NCBI RefSeq assembly: GCF_000002425.4 | Contig: NC_037256.1 | Location: 2,512,051-2,576,050 of the forward strand | Length of the DNA: 64,000 nt | Reading direction: 5' to 3' | Origin: Physcomitrium patens | Taxonomy: Eukaryota; Streptophyta; Bryopsida; Funariales; Funariaceae | Part shown: piece after piece, positions 1 through 13,131 of the stretch | Layout: each line of letters starts with the position of its first letter | Position numbering within the stretch: the stretch's first letter is position 1 | The notes under the pieces: model-generated | What the model was told of the DNA's origin: nothing | Database searches by the model: none | What the model saw: the letters and a program-made list of their open reading frames with translations, nothing else | Translations under genes and position numbers: made by a program

Positions 1-1388
1 AGGCTTCATTTGAAATATGATAGATTATTCTTGAATTCAAACTTTGAAACATCATAAGACTTAAAAGATTTTTTTTTTTATTATAAACAAGAGCATCAAA
101 GGATATATTTGATTGATTTTATTTGATAAAGTTCAAATCAACAATCAATGTTGATTTCATTGTTCGAAGATGAAACTGCTCTCGCTTCAAAATAATTGTT
201 CTTTATTGATGAAAAGATAAGTCTCCTTCTTTTGGTACAAAATAAAAACATCTAGAAAGACCATCTGATAAAACTTGTTTTTTATATTGATATATGATCT
301 TGAAATCAAATCTTGATAATGACATGCTCCAATGGGCTTGGCAATAATTCAAAACATATGTCGATATGAAATACTTGAGGTTCTTGTGATTTGTATATAC
401 TATAACTAGATTTAAAGCATCTTTTAAATAATGATGCCATTATTGAAATGAATCCATAATTATAAGAAGTTCTTTATTATAGATCTCATACTTAATCTTG
501 GTCGCTGAAATTTTTTTAGAATGAAAAGGTACTGGATGGAATTTGTCATTTATTTCTATTTGTGATAATATTACATTTAAGGCAAATTCTAATACATTTA
601 TTTCCATAAAAAATACCTTAAAAAAGTCAATACGATACTAAGTTGGTATAGAAGTAAATTCCTTCTCCAAAGCAAGCAATAATACTTTGGTTTTTTTATT
701 CCACTCAAGTTTGTCTTTATAAGTCAAACGTATAAGTGGAACTACAACTTGAGAAAAGTTCTTGATAAAGATTTGATAATAATTAGCAAAGTCCAAAAAA
801 CATTGCACATCTCTTAATGTTCTTTGGATCTTCTAATCTATGATAGTTTGGACCTTCTTTTAACCCATCAAAAGGCCTTCATTGAAAATGATGTATTCCA
901 AAAAATCAACTTGAATAGTGTAGAATACACACTTTTTTATCTTTGTATGTAATCTTATATCTTTTAATTTATGTAATACACAATGAACATGAACTTCATA
1001 TTCTTTTGTATTCTTAAAATAGATTAAAATATCATCTAAATAATAGATGATAAAATCATCAAGAAACTCATAAAAGACATCATTCATTCGATGTTGAAAA
1101 GTAATTGGTACATTTTTGAGTCCAAAAGGCATGACATTATATTCAAAATGTCTATACCTAGTTCAAAAAGTAGTCTTCTATTCATCTCCTTCTTTGATGT
1201 AGATCAAGTTATATGCTCTTCATAGATCTATTTTTATATAGATTTTTATTTGATTTAATTTATGAAGAAGTCCTGAAATTAAAAGTACAGGATATTTATT
1301 TTTGATAGTGATCTTATTAAGTCCTCAATAATCCATGCACATTTGTAGAGATTGGTCTTTTTTTTCACAAGTAAGATAGGAGTGATGG

Positions 1389-1477
1389 TATCAAAGGAGA
1401 AAGAGTTTGCCTCAAGAAAGCATTGAGTACATGGCTGCCTATAATTACTCAATCAAGTCTTGAGATAAGAAAGACCA

Positions 1478-1520
<43 letters not shown>

Positions 1521-2663
1521 CTTTTAGGTACTATTATATCAAATATATAAGTCTTAAGTTCCCAAAAACATCCAAAATATAATAAAATCTCTAAATCCTT
1601 AAATATCCTTATAGAATATTATTCTTGAACTTCAAAAACTTATATCTTCCAATCCGACCATTCAAACATACTAAAATTTTATATGAAGTACTAATATACT
1701 ACTAAAAACTACCACAACAAATTTTAACTAAAAATTCGTTGTAAATCTTAAGATATTACCAAAATCCTAACAGTGGCTTCAAATCCTAGTTTTTATATAC
1801 CCATGTGTAAATTTCTTCATATTTCACAAATTAAGCTCTTAAATGCCACAAAATTTGTATGTATAGCTTTTAAACATAATAATCTATCTTCTCTAAATGG
1901 TTTGAGACAAAAATTCGTCTAGAAACTCAAGATATGCCTCCAACCATTACTACAAATCAAATCACTTACTTGCTGCCTTTGATTTGGATGTGCCGACTTT
2001 AACCATCTATAACTTCTTTATCCAAATTCCAAAGTCATCAAACAATATATGAAAAGTGTATTAAAAAAAAAATCTCTCTTCAATCCTAGTTGCCGATCCT
2101 TTGTTATTCTCCTTAAATGTATGTTATGCCTCAAAGAGTGATAGTAGGTATGAAATTGATACCTTAACTTTGAGTGTCAATAATTCCTTCATAAAAACTC
2201 CAAATCATACAAAATTTGCATCCAATTCGTATCTAAAAACCTAAACTTGCTGATCCTAGCCTCTAAAGCTCAAATGACTTCAAAAGAGAAATCCTAATCT
2301 CTAATAAGGTCTCGGGCAACCTCCTTGAAGCCTATTGGATGTGGCCTTCGACCAATAGGAATGAAGATCCCCATTCCTTGTCTTCATTCAAGCATGCCTT
2401 GCTTTCATCCTTCCCAATAAGCCTCCTACTAATTAAGATTTTCATCTTTAGGCTCTAATCTCCTCTCAAAGCTTCATACTAAACATTTACGTCCTAATTT
2501 TTTTTTAAATATTATAATTAAAATAAATAAAATTCAAAATAAAGTTTTTTATATCCACTCTCTTTAAATTAATCTATTAACCATTTTAATATGTACCAAG
2601 ACTTATGAATATATTATATGTCTTAACTAATTTTTACATATTATAAGGAATTATAGTATGACA
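1389..2663 (-). mobile_element. Solo LTR, type X (copy X1)
   Basis: A 1275-bp unit inserted in the RT of element A. It reads 5'-TGTCATACTATAA at 2663 down to a TATCA-type end at 1389. It aligns along its length with X2 (19384-20638), which lies in the opposite strand context and at another point of RT, so the ends are set by comparison. The flanking 4-mers are atgg (1385-1388) and atga (2664-2667), a likely 4-bp target duplication with one change. It includes a (TA)n tract near its 3' end. No coding capacity is seen, which fits a solo LTR left by recombination. The end block resembles LTR types Y and Z. Confidence 0.75.
1482..1517. repeat. (TA)n microsatellite
   Basis: Uninterrupted TA dinucleotides inside solo LTR X1. 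X2 has only a short TA run at the matching place, so the tract expanded after insertion. Confidence 0.95.
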
Positions 2664-4627
2664 ATGATTGGAGATTTAGAATGGTATATAAAGTTATTAG
2701 CCAAGTTTTCATCAATATATTCTTTGAATGCAATCAACTCATTTTGTGATAGGCTATAGATTGGTCCAAATGGTAGTTGAATTCCTCCTTGAAGATCAAT
2801 GGTATAATTTTAAAGACGATACTTTGAAAGAATATTTCCATTCTTTTTTTTAAAAATGTCTTGAAAATCTTGTTATTAACTAAGAATATAACTTGATATC
2901 TTCTTCCTATTAGAAATGGGCATGGCATATATAGAAAAAGATGGACCTTCATTTGCGGCATGTATAAAAGCTCTTATACCTAGCAATAAGAATTTGAATG
3001 TATTAGACTTATGGATTTCAACTTATCCAGCAAGACCTTGGATTAAACTATGAAAAAAAATTAGATTATAAGTAATCTAGTCTATCTAAGGGTTATATCT
3101 TTCTTATTACAATAATCCTAAAATGATTGTATTAGAAGGAGACTTAGTCATATTAAATATTATTAAACTATTATGACTACTAGTTGCTACTTCTATAAGA
3201 ATAGTTTCATATTTAACACCCCTAGAAGATAATAAATGTCCATCTATTACTTCTACCTATACAAGTTTGATTTTCTTTACTAAAGATATATCTTATTTTT
3301 TGACAAAGTCTTCATCTATAAAACAAGCTAAAGCTCTTGAATTCAATAAGACTAAGACTTTGTGATTTTTCAGTCTTAAACAAACTTCTATTGTAAAATA
3401 AGATGAAAGATTAGAAAAGAGAATAGAACCTATACTAGATGTTGTATATGATTCTAGCCGCATGATTCCTATTGTAGTTGGAGCAACTCATTTTTCAACA
3501 CGTTGTCGTCTTTGGCAATTTTGGTTCTTATTTTATAATTGCATTGTTTTTTTGGACAATGTTGAGCCATATATTTAGCTTCTCTACAATATAAGCATAA
3601 GCCCTCTTGATGTTGTCAATTCTTTTCTTACTCTATGAGAAGTTTAAAATATATCGTATCAATTTATATTAATTCTGGCTTTGATAAATAAGTTTTTGAA
3701 AATTTAAGAACTACCATCATTATTTGATTTATTCCTCTTCAACCATATCTTTGTTCTTGACGTCTTTCAAATAATTGATTGTCACATGCAATGGCTTAAG
3801 CAATAAATTTTTTCAAAGATTTTGTCTTTGAAATTGTCAGTTATAACTAACAAGTCTTTGACATCATCTTTTAATTCATATCAAAATTGATTCATAAGAA
3901 CTTTGTCATTTCAATCTACATTATAAGCAAGGTTTTAGAATTTAATAGCATATATGATAGCTAACTATGATCATTGCATAAAGATAAAAGCTTGGTCTTG
4001 ACTACTCTTTCTAAATCACTTTTTTTAAATATGGCTATAAATACTTGAAAGAATGAATTCAAATTATAAAGGAGTCATAAATATTTTTTTATTAAAGGTA
4101 CAAACTAAAGAAAAGCACTTCCTGATAGAAGTCTGGCTATAAATCCTATTTGAGTAAATCCATTGGGATATTGGAAGAGATTCAATTTTAGATAGAGCTT
4201 GACTTGTTACAAAAATCTTAAAAATTTTGATCTTTTTCTATCAAAATTTTGAGGCATACTAATCCTTGTCTCTATCATACTTCTAGAAGCAAATCTCCTT
4301 GGATTTGGTTCTAAGGTTAATGTATTTGCTTCCTTCAACTACACACTTTTTTGTCACAAACTTTGAACTTCGTCCATAGGCATAGTATGTCTACAATTCA
4401 CGTTAAAAATATGTGAGATTTTTATTCTTAGAGTATTGAAAAGCTTATGAAGATTTGCAATAGTTGCAAATCTATTCTCACTTTCATTGAGAGTAGCATC
4501 TATAATTTTTCTTTCTACAAATAAGTCAAATAAATTCAAAAAGTTAAATTAAATGAAAGTAATCCATAACTTCTAATAAAAATTTACACAAAGAAAGGCA
4601 ATCCACTCTCTTTGAGGAAAAGATTAG

Positions 4628-5156
4628 TGAAAAATAGGTAAATAAACTTTGTGATAAGTTACTCGTTGGTTATTGATAACCTTGAGAATTAGACTGATGG
4701 TTAGGCAGTTTAGTTGGTAACACTAGATTGTTAGTAGAATAAATGGTTAAGAATTTAAAGGGTCATAACCTTTGGAATTCACTAGCCAAATAATCATCTT
4801 TTTGGTAGGATAAATAGGTTGAGGAAAGAGAAATCGAGGCCAGACTGTGAGAGTCGTAAGCCGAGATAAGCTTAGTACTACTTCTTTGTTTTCTTTATTA
4901 TTTGCTTATGAAGAATTGTGATTGAGAGAAGTATTGTTGAATTGATAATCGTAGAATGGATTATGAATTGAATTAATATGGAAGTAGTAAGCTTTGGTGT
5001 TTTGTAGTTTAATACTTGATTTTGGATAGCCAGAAAATAATCAATTGTGACACTAACAGACCCAATTCATATAACCAATCTTTCCTCGTGTTCGAATCCA
5101 CCTCTATTAGTTCAGATGTTTAGATATACTGAAGCTTGAACACAATGAGAATAACA
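4628..5156 (+). repeat. 5' LTR of F1
   Basis: 529 bp, starting TGAAAAATAGGTAAAT and ending AGAATAACA. Matches the 3' LTR at 13601-14157 and both LTRs of F2. Contains one unit of the 26-bp minisatellite (around CCAGACTGTGAGAGTCGTAA, 4833-4860). Confidence 0.92.
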
Positions 5157-5177
5157 TTTTGGCGTCGCTACTAGGGA
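5157..5177 (+). other. Primer-binding site of F1
   Basis: Directly after the LTR the sequence TTTTGGCGTCGCTACTAGGG resembles the TTTGGCGCCGTTGCCGGGGA type of primer-binding site known from many plant Gypsy elements. F2 has a matching site on the minus strand next to 44055. Confidence 0.65.
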
Positions 5178-5327
5178 AATGATAACAATATGAAATACTA
5201 GAAATTGATTGTACGAAAGATGGAATTATATGTTGAATGAGAATGTAAAAAGAACCATTTTTAGAGTTACAAATATGTGAGTTATAATTCAAGGCAGTAT
5301 TGATTTTGCAAGGAAGAATAAAAAATT

Positions 5328-6990
5328 ATGAGTGATAATCATGAAGGAGAGGATTATCAAAGAATTAATCAACAAGTGAAAGAAAAACAGCAGCGATTAC
5401 GCATAAGAAATATCCTACGGGAACGACAAAAAAGAATTGCAGGTCCAAAAAAAACCAATGGAAGAAAAATTCAGATTCAAATAATAAGGAGACCAATCAT
5501 AACACCAATGGCTGCGAGAGTACCAGAAGTATCAATTGCAGTACAAATGGGAGCAGTAGGAGACCGAACTACAAGTGTGGCACCATTACTTACTTTTAGT
5601 GGTTGATCGGGCTCTGATCTCGATCACCATATATCTCAATTCTTGACAACCTGCATGGCTAATAATGGTAGAACTGAAGACATTTGGTTGAGATGGTTGC
5701 TAGTAACTTTAAAAAAATACAGCTTTTGAATGATATATTCGGCAACCAGTGCGTAGATTTCACAATTGGGAGGCCTTGAGGAACGCCTTTCTAACCCATT
5801 TTAGACCAATTGGATTTAAAGATCGGCTTCGAGAAAGATTTATAAATAATAGGATGTTTGCAGAGGAATCTGTAGAGTCCTATTATGGCTAGATCGTGGA
5901 TATACTTTGTAAATAGTCAAATAATCAAATGCTAAATACGTTTATATTGTTGATATTAATTAACGGTTTGCATCCACTTGAATTGAAAATGTTTGTAAAA
6001 GAGGCTCGACTAGCTACGGTAGAGGCATCGTTGGCACGAGCAAAGATATGGGAAGAATTTTATTATGATCAATTGTTGACAATGGGAGCCATGATGATTC
6101 CAAGTTTAGGAAGCCAACAAATACAACTGGAAAATGTGTCGATGGGTAATTATCCACAAATGGTTGCCTCCAATGTGAAGAATGTTATGTTGCAACAACC
6201 AATTAATGCTACACCACTTCAAGCAATAGTGCCAATAATGATGACACCTTATTTTACATCGCCAACCTATCAACAACCGGAGTTGTTCACAAATGCGACT
6301 GTTAAAGATCCAAATGAAGCCTTGTTATTAAATCTAATAGAGAAGATGGAAGAATTGGCCGTAAATTTGACTAAAGATAAGGAGAAACGACATAAGCCTT
6401 CTAATATGAGACCTAATGTATGGTATAATAATTGTAAGGAACAAGGTCATTTTGATACGGAATGTCTATCACCTAGACAAACGGGTGTTCAGTGTACATT
6501 TTGCGGAGGAAAGCATCCTACCCAAAACTGCTAGCATTTACAAAGACAACAACAATTCAGTAATCAGACCATGATCCCACCGACTCAATGGGAAGTCAAT
6601 CAAGTTCAAATGAGAAATACATATGGATGGAATAAAAATCGATCTAATCGACAAAATCAAACATTCAATAATTTTCAAAGTTCCAATTTTAATCAAGGAT
6701 GTGCATCAAACCCTCAGAACTATAAGAAGGAGCAGCAGAGATATCAACAATATGCTCCACTTGCGTCATCGAACCAAGTACCCTCCATACAAATGGAACA
6801 ACCAGGATCATTTTCTAACCCTACATAGAACAAGCCTAGTAGGTATATATCGGTGGAGACACCCAATATGCCAGATGGGGGTGCAAGAAGACCACTTTTT
6901 TGTTTTCGTTGCAGACAGATTGGTCATTATGCCAGTGAATGTTTCAATTCCAGAGCCAGTGATAATTATGCACCAATATGTGCAAATTGT
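5328..6990 (+). pseudogene. F1 gag region with zinc knuckles
   Basis: Fossil gag. The first part (5328-5606) is basic and Gln/Arg-rich. A capsid-like middle (about 5640-6110) includes LHPLELKMFVKEARLATVEA, which is also present in F2. Downstream come several Cys/His clusters of the nucleocapsid type: CKEQGHFDTEC (near 6434), CTFCGGKHPTQNC (near 6492) and CFRCRQIGHYASEC (near 6903). Broken. Multiple knuckles in tandem are more than the one or two usual for Gypsy gag. Confidence 0.75.
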
Positions 6991-7689
6991 AAACAATCGA
7001 GACATACTTAAGAACAATATAATGTTCCGTTCAATTTTAATAATCAAAATCAGTAGATCTAAAGCCAAGGTAAAATGGAGGAGATAAATCAAGGTCCTCT
7101 AGATTCACCAATTCATCAAGTAGAAGTAGTCCGAGCTGTCCTTTCAACTTTCAGCAAAAGGAGAAAGGACCAATTTAACATTTAGGTGATTTTGAAGCAA
7201 AGGGCCAATCCAAGTCAATGACATGGGCCCCTTATTTTGTATAAGACCTGAATCGGGTGTGCACCCCAATGAAGTATCAATTATGGAGGCTTTGGTTCCG
7301 TTTCCAGTTGTTCTATTCTCTACATAGTTTTGGAAAACGTCCTTTCTATTGAAAGTTCTTCTCAGAGGCGTGAATTTCAAGGAACCAATATCAACCCAAT
7401 TATAAGAACAATCTTATCCATTCAAAGAAATAATTTTACAAGCTCCATCAAATTCAATTCCATTAGCTTTAACAATTTCTAATATAGAGAAAACCAATTT
7501 ATCTATATCGGTGTCTAGGACTGGGAAGAAGAAACGGACATTGGGAATTATCACTAATACACAACTATATGATATTTTAAAAGATTTGGATACCATACAG
7601 TCCACAATCTCTATGAAGCAACTATTGGCAGTGGCACCTGAGTGCCGAACTATCTTGAATTCTTCATTAATTCGTTATAGATCTTAAAA

Positions 7690-8010
7690 TAAAGAAATTA
7701 GAGAAGTAAGTTTGAATCTCAATTCGGATGCACCAACAATTGATGTCTCAATCAATGGAGTGTTACCATCGAGAGTGCAAGTAGATGGAGGATCTAGTCT
7801 AAATCTTATGAATGCCACTACAATGGAGGAGTTGGGTTTGGATCACTTATTGCCTACTATAGTAGTTTTGAGAATGGCTGACTCCAATCGAGTTAAACTT
7901 ATGGATATTTTATGAAATATTGATACAGTTATTGCCAGGATTACTTACAAAATTGATTATATTATTTTTTGATTGCGAAGCTCTATATTATTATACCCAA
8001 TTTTATTGGG
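7690..8010 (+). pseudogene. F1 aspartic protease region
   Basis: Retropepsin-like stretch: VQVDGGSSLNLMNATTMEEL around 7775-7840, where the D-[TSG]-G-S active-site block is expected, followed by the second strand. The same region is conserved in F2 (41277-41489, minus). Broken. Confidence 0.7.
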
Positions 8011-8517
8011 GCGATCGTGGTTGTATCAAACTAAAGCTCAAAATGACTAGGAGTGTGATATATTGACAATTCGGAAAGGTAATGATAAAATTATACTTCA
8101 AATATACCTTGTCCATTATCACGGAGAAACTCAAGTGGCTAGTTTAGAATTCACGTCGAATTGTGAAGATGAGTCTACAGAAGAAGAAATTGGTGTACCT
8201 GCCTCAATTTATGCTGATACAAGGCAAGTTGTAGAGCACACTAGAATGAACTACCAATGCAGGAGATCAGGACAATACTTAGTTCCTCCAGATATTATTG
8301 ATGATTCTGATCATATGATTGCATATTGAATGAATAGAAGGGATATTAATCATATTAGTACTATGGAACTAGAGTTGGAAAGTTCTCATATATTGGATTT
8401 TATGAAAGATTCTGGAATTGAATAAAATATCATTCCAGAGACTCCTAAAATTCCATGATATCAACCAATTAATTTAGGTACAGAGGAGGCTTCCCAAATC
8501 ATTCAGATATAGGATGG

Positions 8518-10278
8518 TGTTGTATTGTAACATGACTATATGGTGAAAGATGATAATATGGATCTTATTATAGAAGAGCCAAGTTAAAAGAAAAGTAGAA
8601 AAATATGGATAGAAGATAGGAAGGTAGTAAAATGTTTAGTAGTAATGCTGCACTTTTAGAAAAAATAACTTCTATTTACTTTGTAGGACCAAAAATAAGG
8701 TAAAAAATAAAGTAGATTGGAAAAATAAATGATATAATCATCTTAAGGAGGAAGTTAAGAATAAATTCATGTAAAAATTACTTAAAAAATAACTAGATGT
8801 TGATATCCGGAAACGGCCGGTTATGAATCAGGGTCGAAATCAGACCTTGAGGCACAAAACCAAGTCTCAACGACAACTCTGGCTTTCTTTGGTAGATCAG
8901 AGAGTGGGATTGGATAGAAAATTGGATAGGGTTTTTATAGGCATTGATTTTAGATGATTTAGATTTATTCTGACTTTGTAAGATCTTTACAAAGTTAAGG
9001 TTTGTTTTGGATGACTTAGGTTTTATGAATTAAAATAGGGTTTATGTTTTGGATGATTTCAAGAGTTTAGTAATAGATCTATGGATAAAATTTTGTGGAT
9101 TTATAGTTATAGTTGTGTTTAATATGTGTTGTAAATTTGACATCGATCTAATGATTAAATTGAGAGATATTGAGGTTTAAGTGGGTCAAGGTCTCAGAAA
9201 GTAGAATTTTAGGTTCAGTGGGAGTGTTTAAGATTTCTTGCAATCTACTAGTTAGATTAGAGTGAAACTAAGGTGAAAGGATATTAGACTTGATTTTCTA
9301 TGTATATGAGAATTTTGAGATCAATCGAATGGTACAAAAGAGAGATTTTGGCTCTTGAAGATTGGCATCAAGATTGGAGAAGGAGGCCGGCCAATACCTG
9401 AGCACATTTTTGAGGTTATTGCTAATTTGGAAACTCCGATCTTTTTTCAATTTTTTTGTGCTTTTTTTTAACTTACTTTTTTAGACGTATGCAAAATTTG
9501 AGTTAAGATCAACGGTTTATTCATTATTTATTGAGGTTTAAATCTATTATAGAAACTATTAGGATTTAGTTTAGGATTTAGGATTTGGATTAGGATTTGA
9601 TTTAGGATTTAGGGTTTGGTTTAGGACTTATTTAGGATTTAGGATTTGATTAGAGTTTGATTTAGGATTTAGAGTTTAGATTAGGATTTAGTTTAGGATT
9701 TGGTTAGGATTTTATTTAGGATTTAGGATTCAATTAGGGTTTGATTTAGGATTTAGGATTTAGTAAGGGTTTGGTTTAGGGTTTAGGGTTTTGATAAGGA
9801 TTTGATTTAGATTTTAGGATTTGGATTAGGGTTTGGTTAGAATTTGATTTAAGATTTAGAGTTTGATTTAGGATTTGGTTAGGATTTGGTTTAGGATTTG
9901 GTTGGGATTTGGTTCAAGGTTGATTTAGGGTTTGATTTAGGGTTTAAGATTTTATTAGGATTTATGATTCAATTATTTTTGGCCTAAAGTTTGAATGAAG
10001 TTCAATAGAATTTTAACTAAAATAAAATTATGATTGAATTGAGATGTATTTGAGTGATATTTGTGATCCTTCTAATATTTTTTTAAGAATTCTTATTCTT
10101 TGTTTGAAATTTATGAGGTTTTTTTGAATTTGATTAAGCTTGCTTAGCATTATTATGGTCTAATTAGAATATTATTAGTATTCTATTAGAATTAGGATTT
10201 TGTTATTATAATTTTGATTCTTACTTCCATAACCGAGTGCCCAGAGCATTCTTAAGTAAGACTTCACGTATTACGACA
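8518..10278 (+). mobile_element. Solo LTR, type Y (copy Y1)
   Basis: 1761-bp insert in F1, absent at the matching place in F2, which proves a later insertion. It begins TGTTGTATTG and ends TTACGACA, with exact 4-bp target duplications atgg (8514-8517 and 10279-10282). The interior has no coding signal and includes a long telomere-like heptad tract (9560-9975). It matches Y2 (15501-17069, minus), Y3 (45917-46214) and the Y4 fragment (25477-25833). Confidence 0.85.
9560..9975 (+). repeat. Telomere-like degenerate heptad array inside LTR Y
   Basis: About 400 bp of variants of TTTAGGATTTAGG, TTTAGGGTTTGG and GGATTTGGTTAGG. The units resemble the plant telomere repeat TTTAGGG but are irregular. 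The reverse-complement copy Y2 keeps a shorter version (about 15770-15930, CCTAAATCAAATCC-type). It therefore belongs to the LTR and is not an interstitial telomere. Confidence 0.8.
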
Positions 10279-10369
10279 ATGGTATAAAAGGCAAAGAAAA
10301 AGAATTTTGGATGGATTACTTTTTAACACATTAAATTGCTTTTGCATGGTCGTATGCGGATTTGAAAAG

Positions 10370-11690
10370 AATTCTAGTTGAAGTTTGTGAACATCAAATT
10401 ATATTGGAGGAGAATGCTACACTAGTACGCCAAACACAATATCAAATTAATCCAAAATACTCACTTATGGTAAAAGAAGAACTGCATAAACTCTTAGAGG
10501 TTGGATTTATCTATTTAGTTCCTTTCAGTGAATGGATTTCACCGATTGTTATGGTACCGAAAAAGAATAGAAAAGTTTGCATCTGTCAAGATTTCTAAAA
10601 ATTAAATGCAACTACCAAGAAGGATTATTTTCCTTTATCAGTCACAGATAGTATATTGGATGCTGTCACTAGTCATGAATGTTATTCATTTTATGATGGA
10701 TTCTCTGATTATAATTAAGTTAAGATTGCTAAAGAAGATCACTTAAAAACTACTTTTACTATGGATTGGGGGACCTTTGCCTATAAGGTTATGCCATTTG
10801 GACTTTGTAATATATCAGCTACATTTCAAAGGATAATGATGCAAGTGTTCCAGAATTATCTACGAATTTCAATGGAAATATTTCTAGATGATTTTTGTAC
10901 ATTTAATACGAGAGTCAGGTATTTAAAATGTCTTGGTCAATGTTTGAATCAATGTACCAAATATGGAATTTCTTTAAATTCGGAAAAGTACCAATTTGGT
11001 GTGCCTTCTAGTAAACTGTTGGGTCATATAGTTTCGATGGCAGGCATTGCTACAGATCCGGATAAAATAAAGATTATAGTAGAATTAAAGCAACCAGACA
11101 CTATTACGGGTGTTCGAGCATTTGTCAACCATGTTAATTATTATCGGTAATTTATCTATCTATTTGTAGTTATATGTCTTTCCTTGACAAATCTCTTGAA
11201 GAAACCACCAACCAATGAGACCAGTCTATTTTGGACAAAGGAATGTAAAATTACATTTGAAACATTGAAACACAAATTGGTTTCAACACCAATATTAGTA
11301 GAACCTTATTGAACAAAACTATTCCAAGTTTATGTGGATGCATCTAATGTCGCGATTGATTCTGTGCTAAGCTAGAAAGATGACCAAGGTTTTGATCACC
11401 CTATTTATTATGCAAGTCGTCAATTGGTAGCAGCTAAAAGAAATTATACAACAACCAAACATAAAGCATTGGAGATGATTTATTCCATACAAAAGTTTTG
11501 ACATTATCTTCTTGGTTATAAATTTTTTTTCCATGTCGACCATAATGCTTTAAAATATATGATTAATAAGTATCAATTGAGTGGTCGTATTGTACGATAG
11601 ATTTTACTCTTGTAAAAATTTGACTTTACTATTTAAGTAAGACTAGAAAAATCACATTCCAATGTGGACTATTTATCTCGATTATCTAAT
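10370..11690 (+). pseudogene. F1 reverse transcriptase and RNase H region
   Basis: Fossil pol core. RT landmarks in order: VPKKNRKVCICQDF (near 10555), the TFAYKVMPFGLCN block (10770-10815), IFLDDFCTF (near 10880, the catalytic F-x-D-D box), and the connection block ending NHVNYYR near 11150. RNase H signals follow (FFHVDHNALKYMINK near 11530), ending near DYLSRLSNILDNEPINDA (11665). Broken. The F2 counterpart is 39048-40620, minus. Confidence 0.8.
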
Positions 11691-11869
11691 ATATTGGATA
11701 ATGAACCCATTAACGATGCACTATCTCATACGGAACTGTTTGCAGTAGATGTAATTACTTCGGAGTATAGTAAAATAATTCAATACTTGACATTTCAAAC
11801 CTTCCCACCCAATTTCAATAAAAAGCTTAAACCATGCTTAATATTAAAATATGCACCTTATATGATGAT

Positions 11870-13012
11870 TAGTGAAGCTTTATATAAACAAGGCAAGGAT
11901 GGAGTTTTGCAATGCTGTATTTATCAAACTGAAGTGTGTACTATATTGGAAGGTTGCCACTTGGATAGTTGTAGTGGACATTTTACGAGAGATAGCACGG
12001 CTCATAAAGCTTTACAAGCTGGTTATTGATAGCCAACAATGTTTGCAGATGCCCACCAATTCGCCTGTCATTGTGACCCATGTCAGAGAATGGATCAACC
12101 TAATAGAACTTGAGCAATGCCATCGGTACCAATTTTGGCTCAAGTGCCTTTTGAAAAATAGGGAATTGATTTTGTAGGATCAATTGCACCAGCCTCAAAA
12201 AATGGATAAAAACGGTATATATTGGTAGCAATAGATTACGTAACAAAATGGGCTGAAGCAGTAGCTATAAAAACTAATAGTGCAAGTACAGTAGCAATCT
12301 TTTTGTATGAAAATATTATTACACGATTTGGTTGTCCACGAGAATTGGTTAGTGATCGAGGAACTCATTTTATCAATAGTACAATTGAAGCACTCAAGGC
12401 TAAATACAAGATAAAATATCGGAAGACTACACTGTATCAACCTAGAGTCAATGGACAAACGAAAAAGACTAATGGAATTTTATGTAAAATCTTAACAAAA
12501 ATAATTTCATGAGTGGGAACAGATTGGGATACTAAGTTGTTCGCAGCTTTATGGGCATACTGTACTACATATAAAGTTACTACCAATGCTACCCCTTTCC
12601 AATTGGTTTATGGCCAAGAAGCAATATTACCTATTGAATTGGGAGTCCAAAGTTTACGAATTGCTATAGATACTATATTGAGAGATCATTATTCATTACG
12701 ACACTATTTAGAAGAATTAAAAAAATTAGATGAAACTAGAGCCAATGCATTAATGATAATGGAAACTACACAAAAATGAAGGAAGACTTATTATGATAGT
12801 AAGCTTAGACCAAAGATTTTTATGCCAAATGATTTGATACTTCTTTATGATAGTCAATTTAAAAATTTTCCAGAAAAATTTCAAGTTCGATGGCATGAGC
12901 CATATGTAGTTATTGATGGATTTCCAAATAGTTCAATACAATTGGAAGATTTTATGGATACTAAATTTATGACACGGATCAATGATAATCAGCTTAAAAT
13001 TTACTATATATA
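11870..13012 (+). pseudogene. F1 integrase region
   Basis: Fossil integrase. The core has AIDYVTKWAEAVAIKT (near 12228), ITRFGCPRELVSDRGTHFIN (near 12320), KTTLYQPRVNGQTKKTNG (near 12425), and the LVYGQEAILPIELGVQSLRI block (near 12603). The C-terminal part runs to about 13012. The zinc-binding N-terminal portion lies near 11940-12090. Broken. No chromodomain follows it. Confidence 0.8.
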
Positions 13013-13131
13013 AATCCAAGACGAATTTTCTATTATAAAAGAAGGAGTCGACTCAATTGATTGGACCATAGTAAGAAGTAGGAGGGAGGCTCTTGACAAG
13101 CATCATGTTTTCTTTTGTGGTTAAAGAAAAG

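Larger units (their letters stand above)
1..4622 (-). mobile_element. Chromovirus A (Ty3/Gypsy), main internal segment
   Basis: Old, broken minus-strand Ty3/Gypsy element that continues off the left edge. Reading right to left: gag (about 4560-3450) with a CCHC zinc knuckle near 3555-3600, a protease-like stretch, a region before reverse transcriptase (2961-2734), reverse transcriptase (about 1388-860, including the YLDDILIYF catalytic block near 1010-1060), then the RNase H and spacer region to position 1. The stretch before RT resembles the Tf1/sushi-type chromoviruses, and the related copies B and H2 keep a chromodomain. Solo LTR X1 splits its RT and F1 is inserted at its 5' LTR/internal boundary, so its LTR resumes at 14163. 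Many breaks. It is one of the oldest layers here, because two later elements sit inside it. Confidence 0.8.

Noticed and set aside
6808-7605. Minus-strand frames across F1 gag/protease
   Set aside because: Antisense to zinc-knuckle and protease motifs read on the plus strand.
9560-9975. Interstitial telomere
   Set aside because: The units are irregular, and the tract lies wholly within an LTR that occurs elsewhere with the same content.
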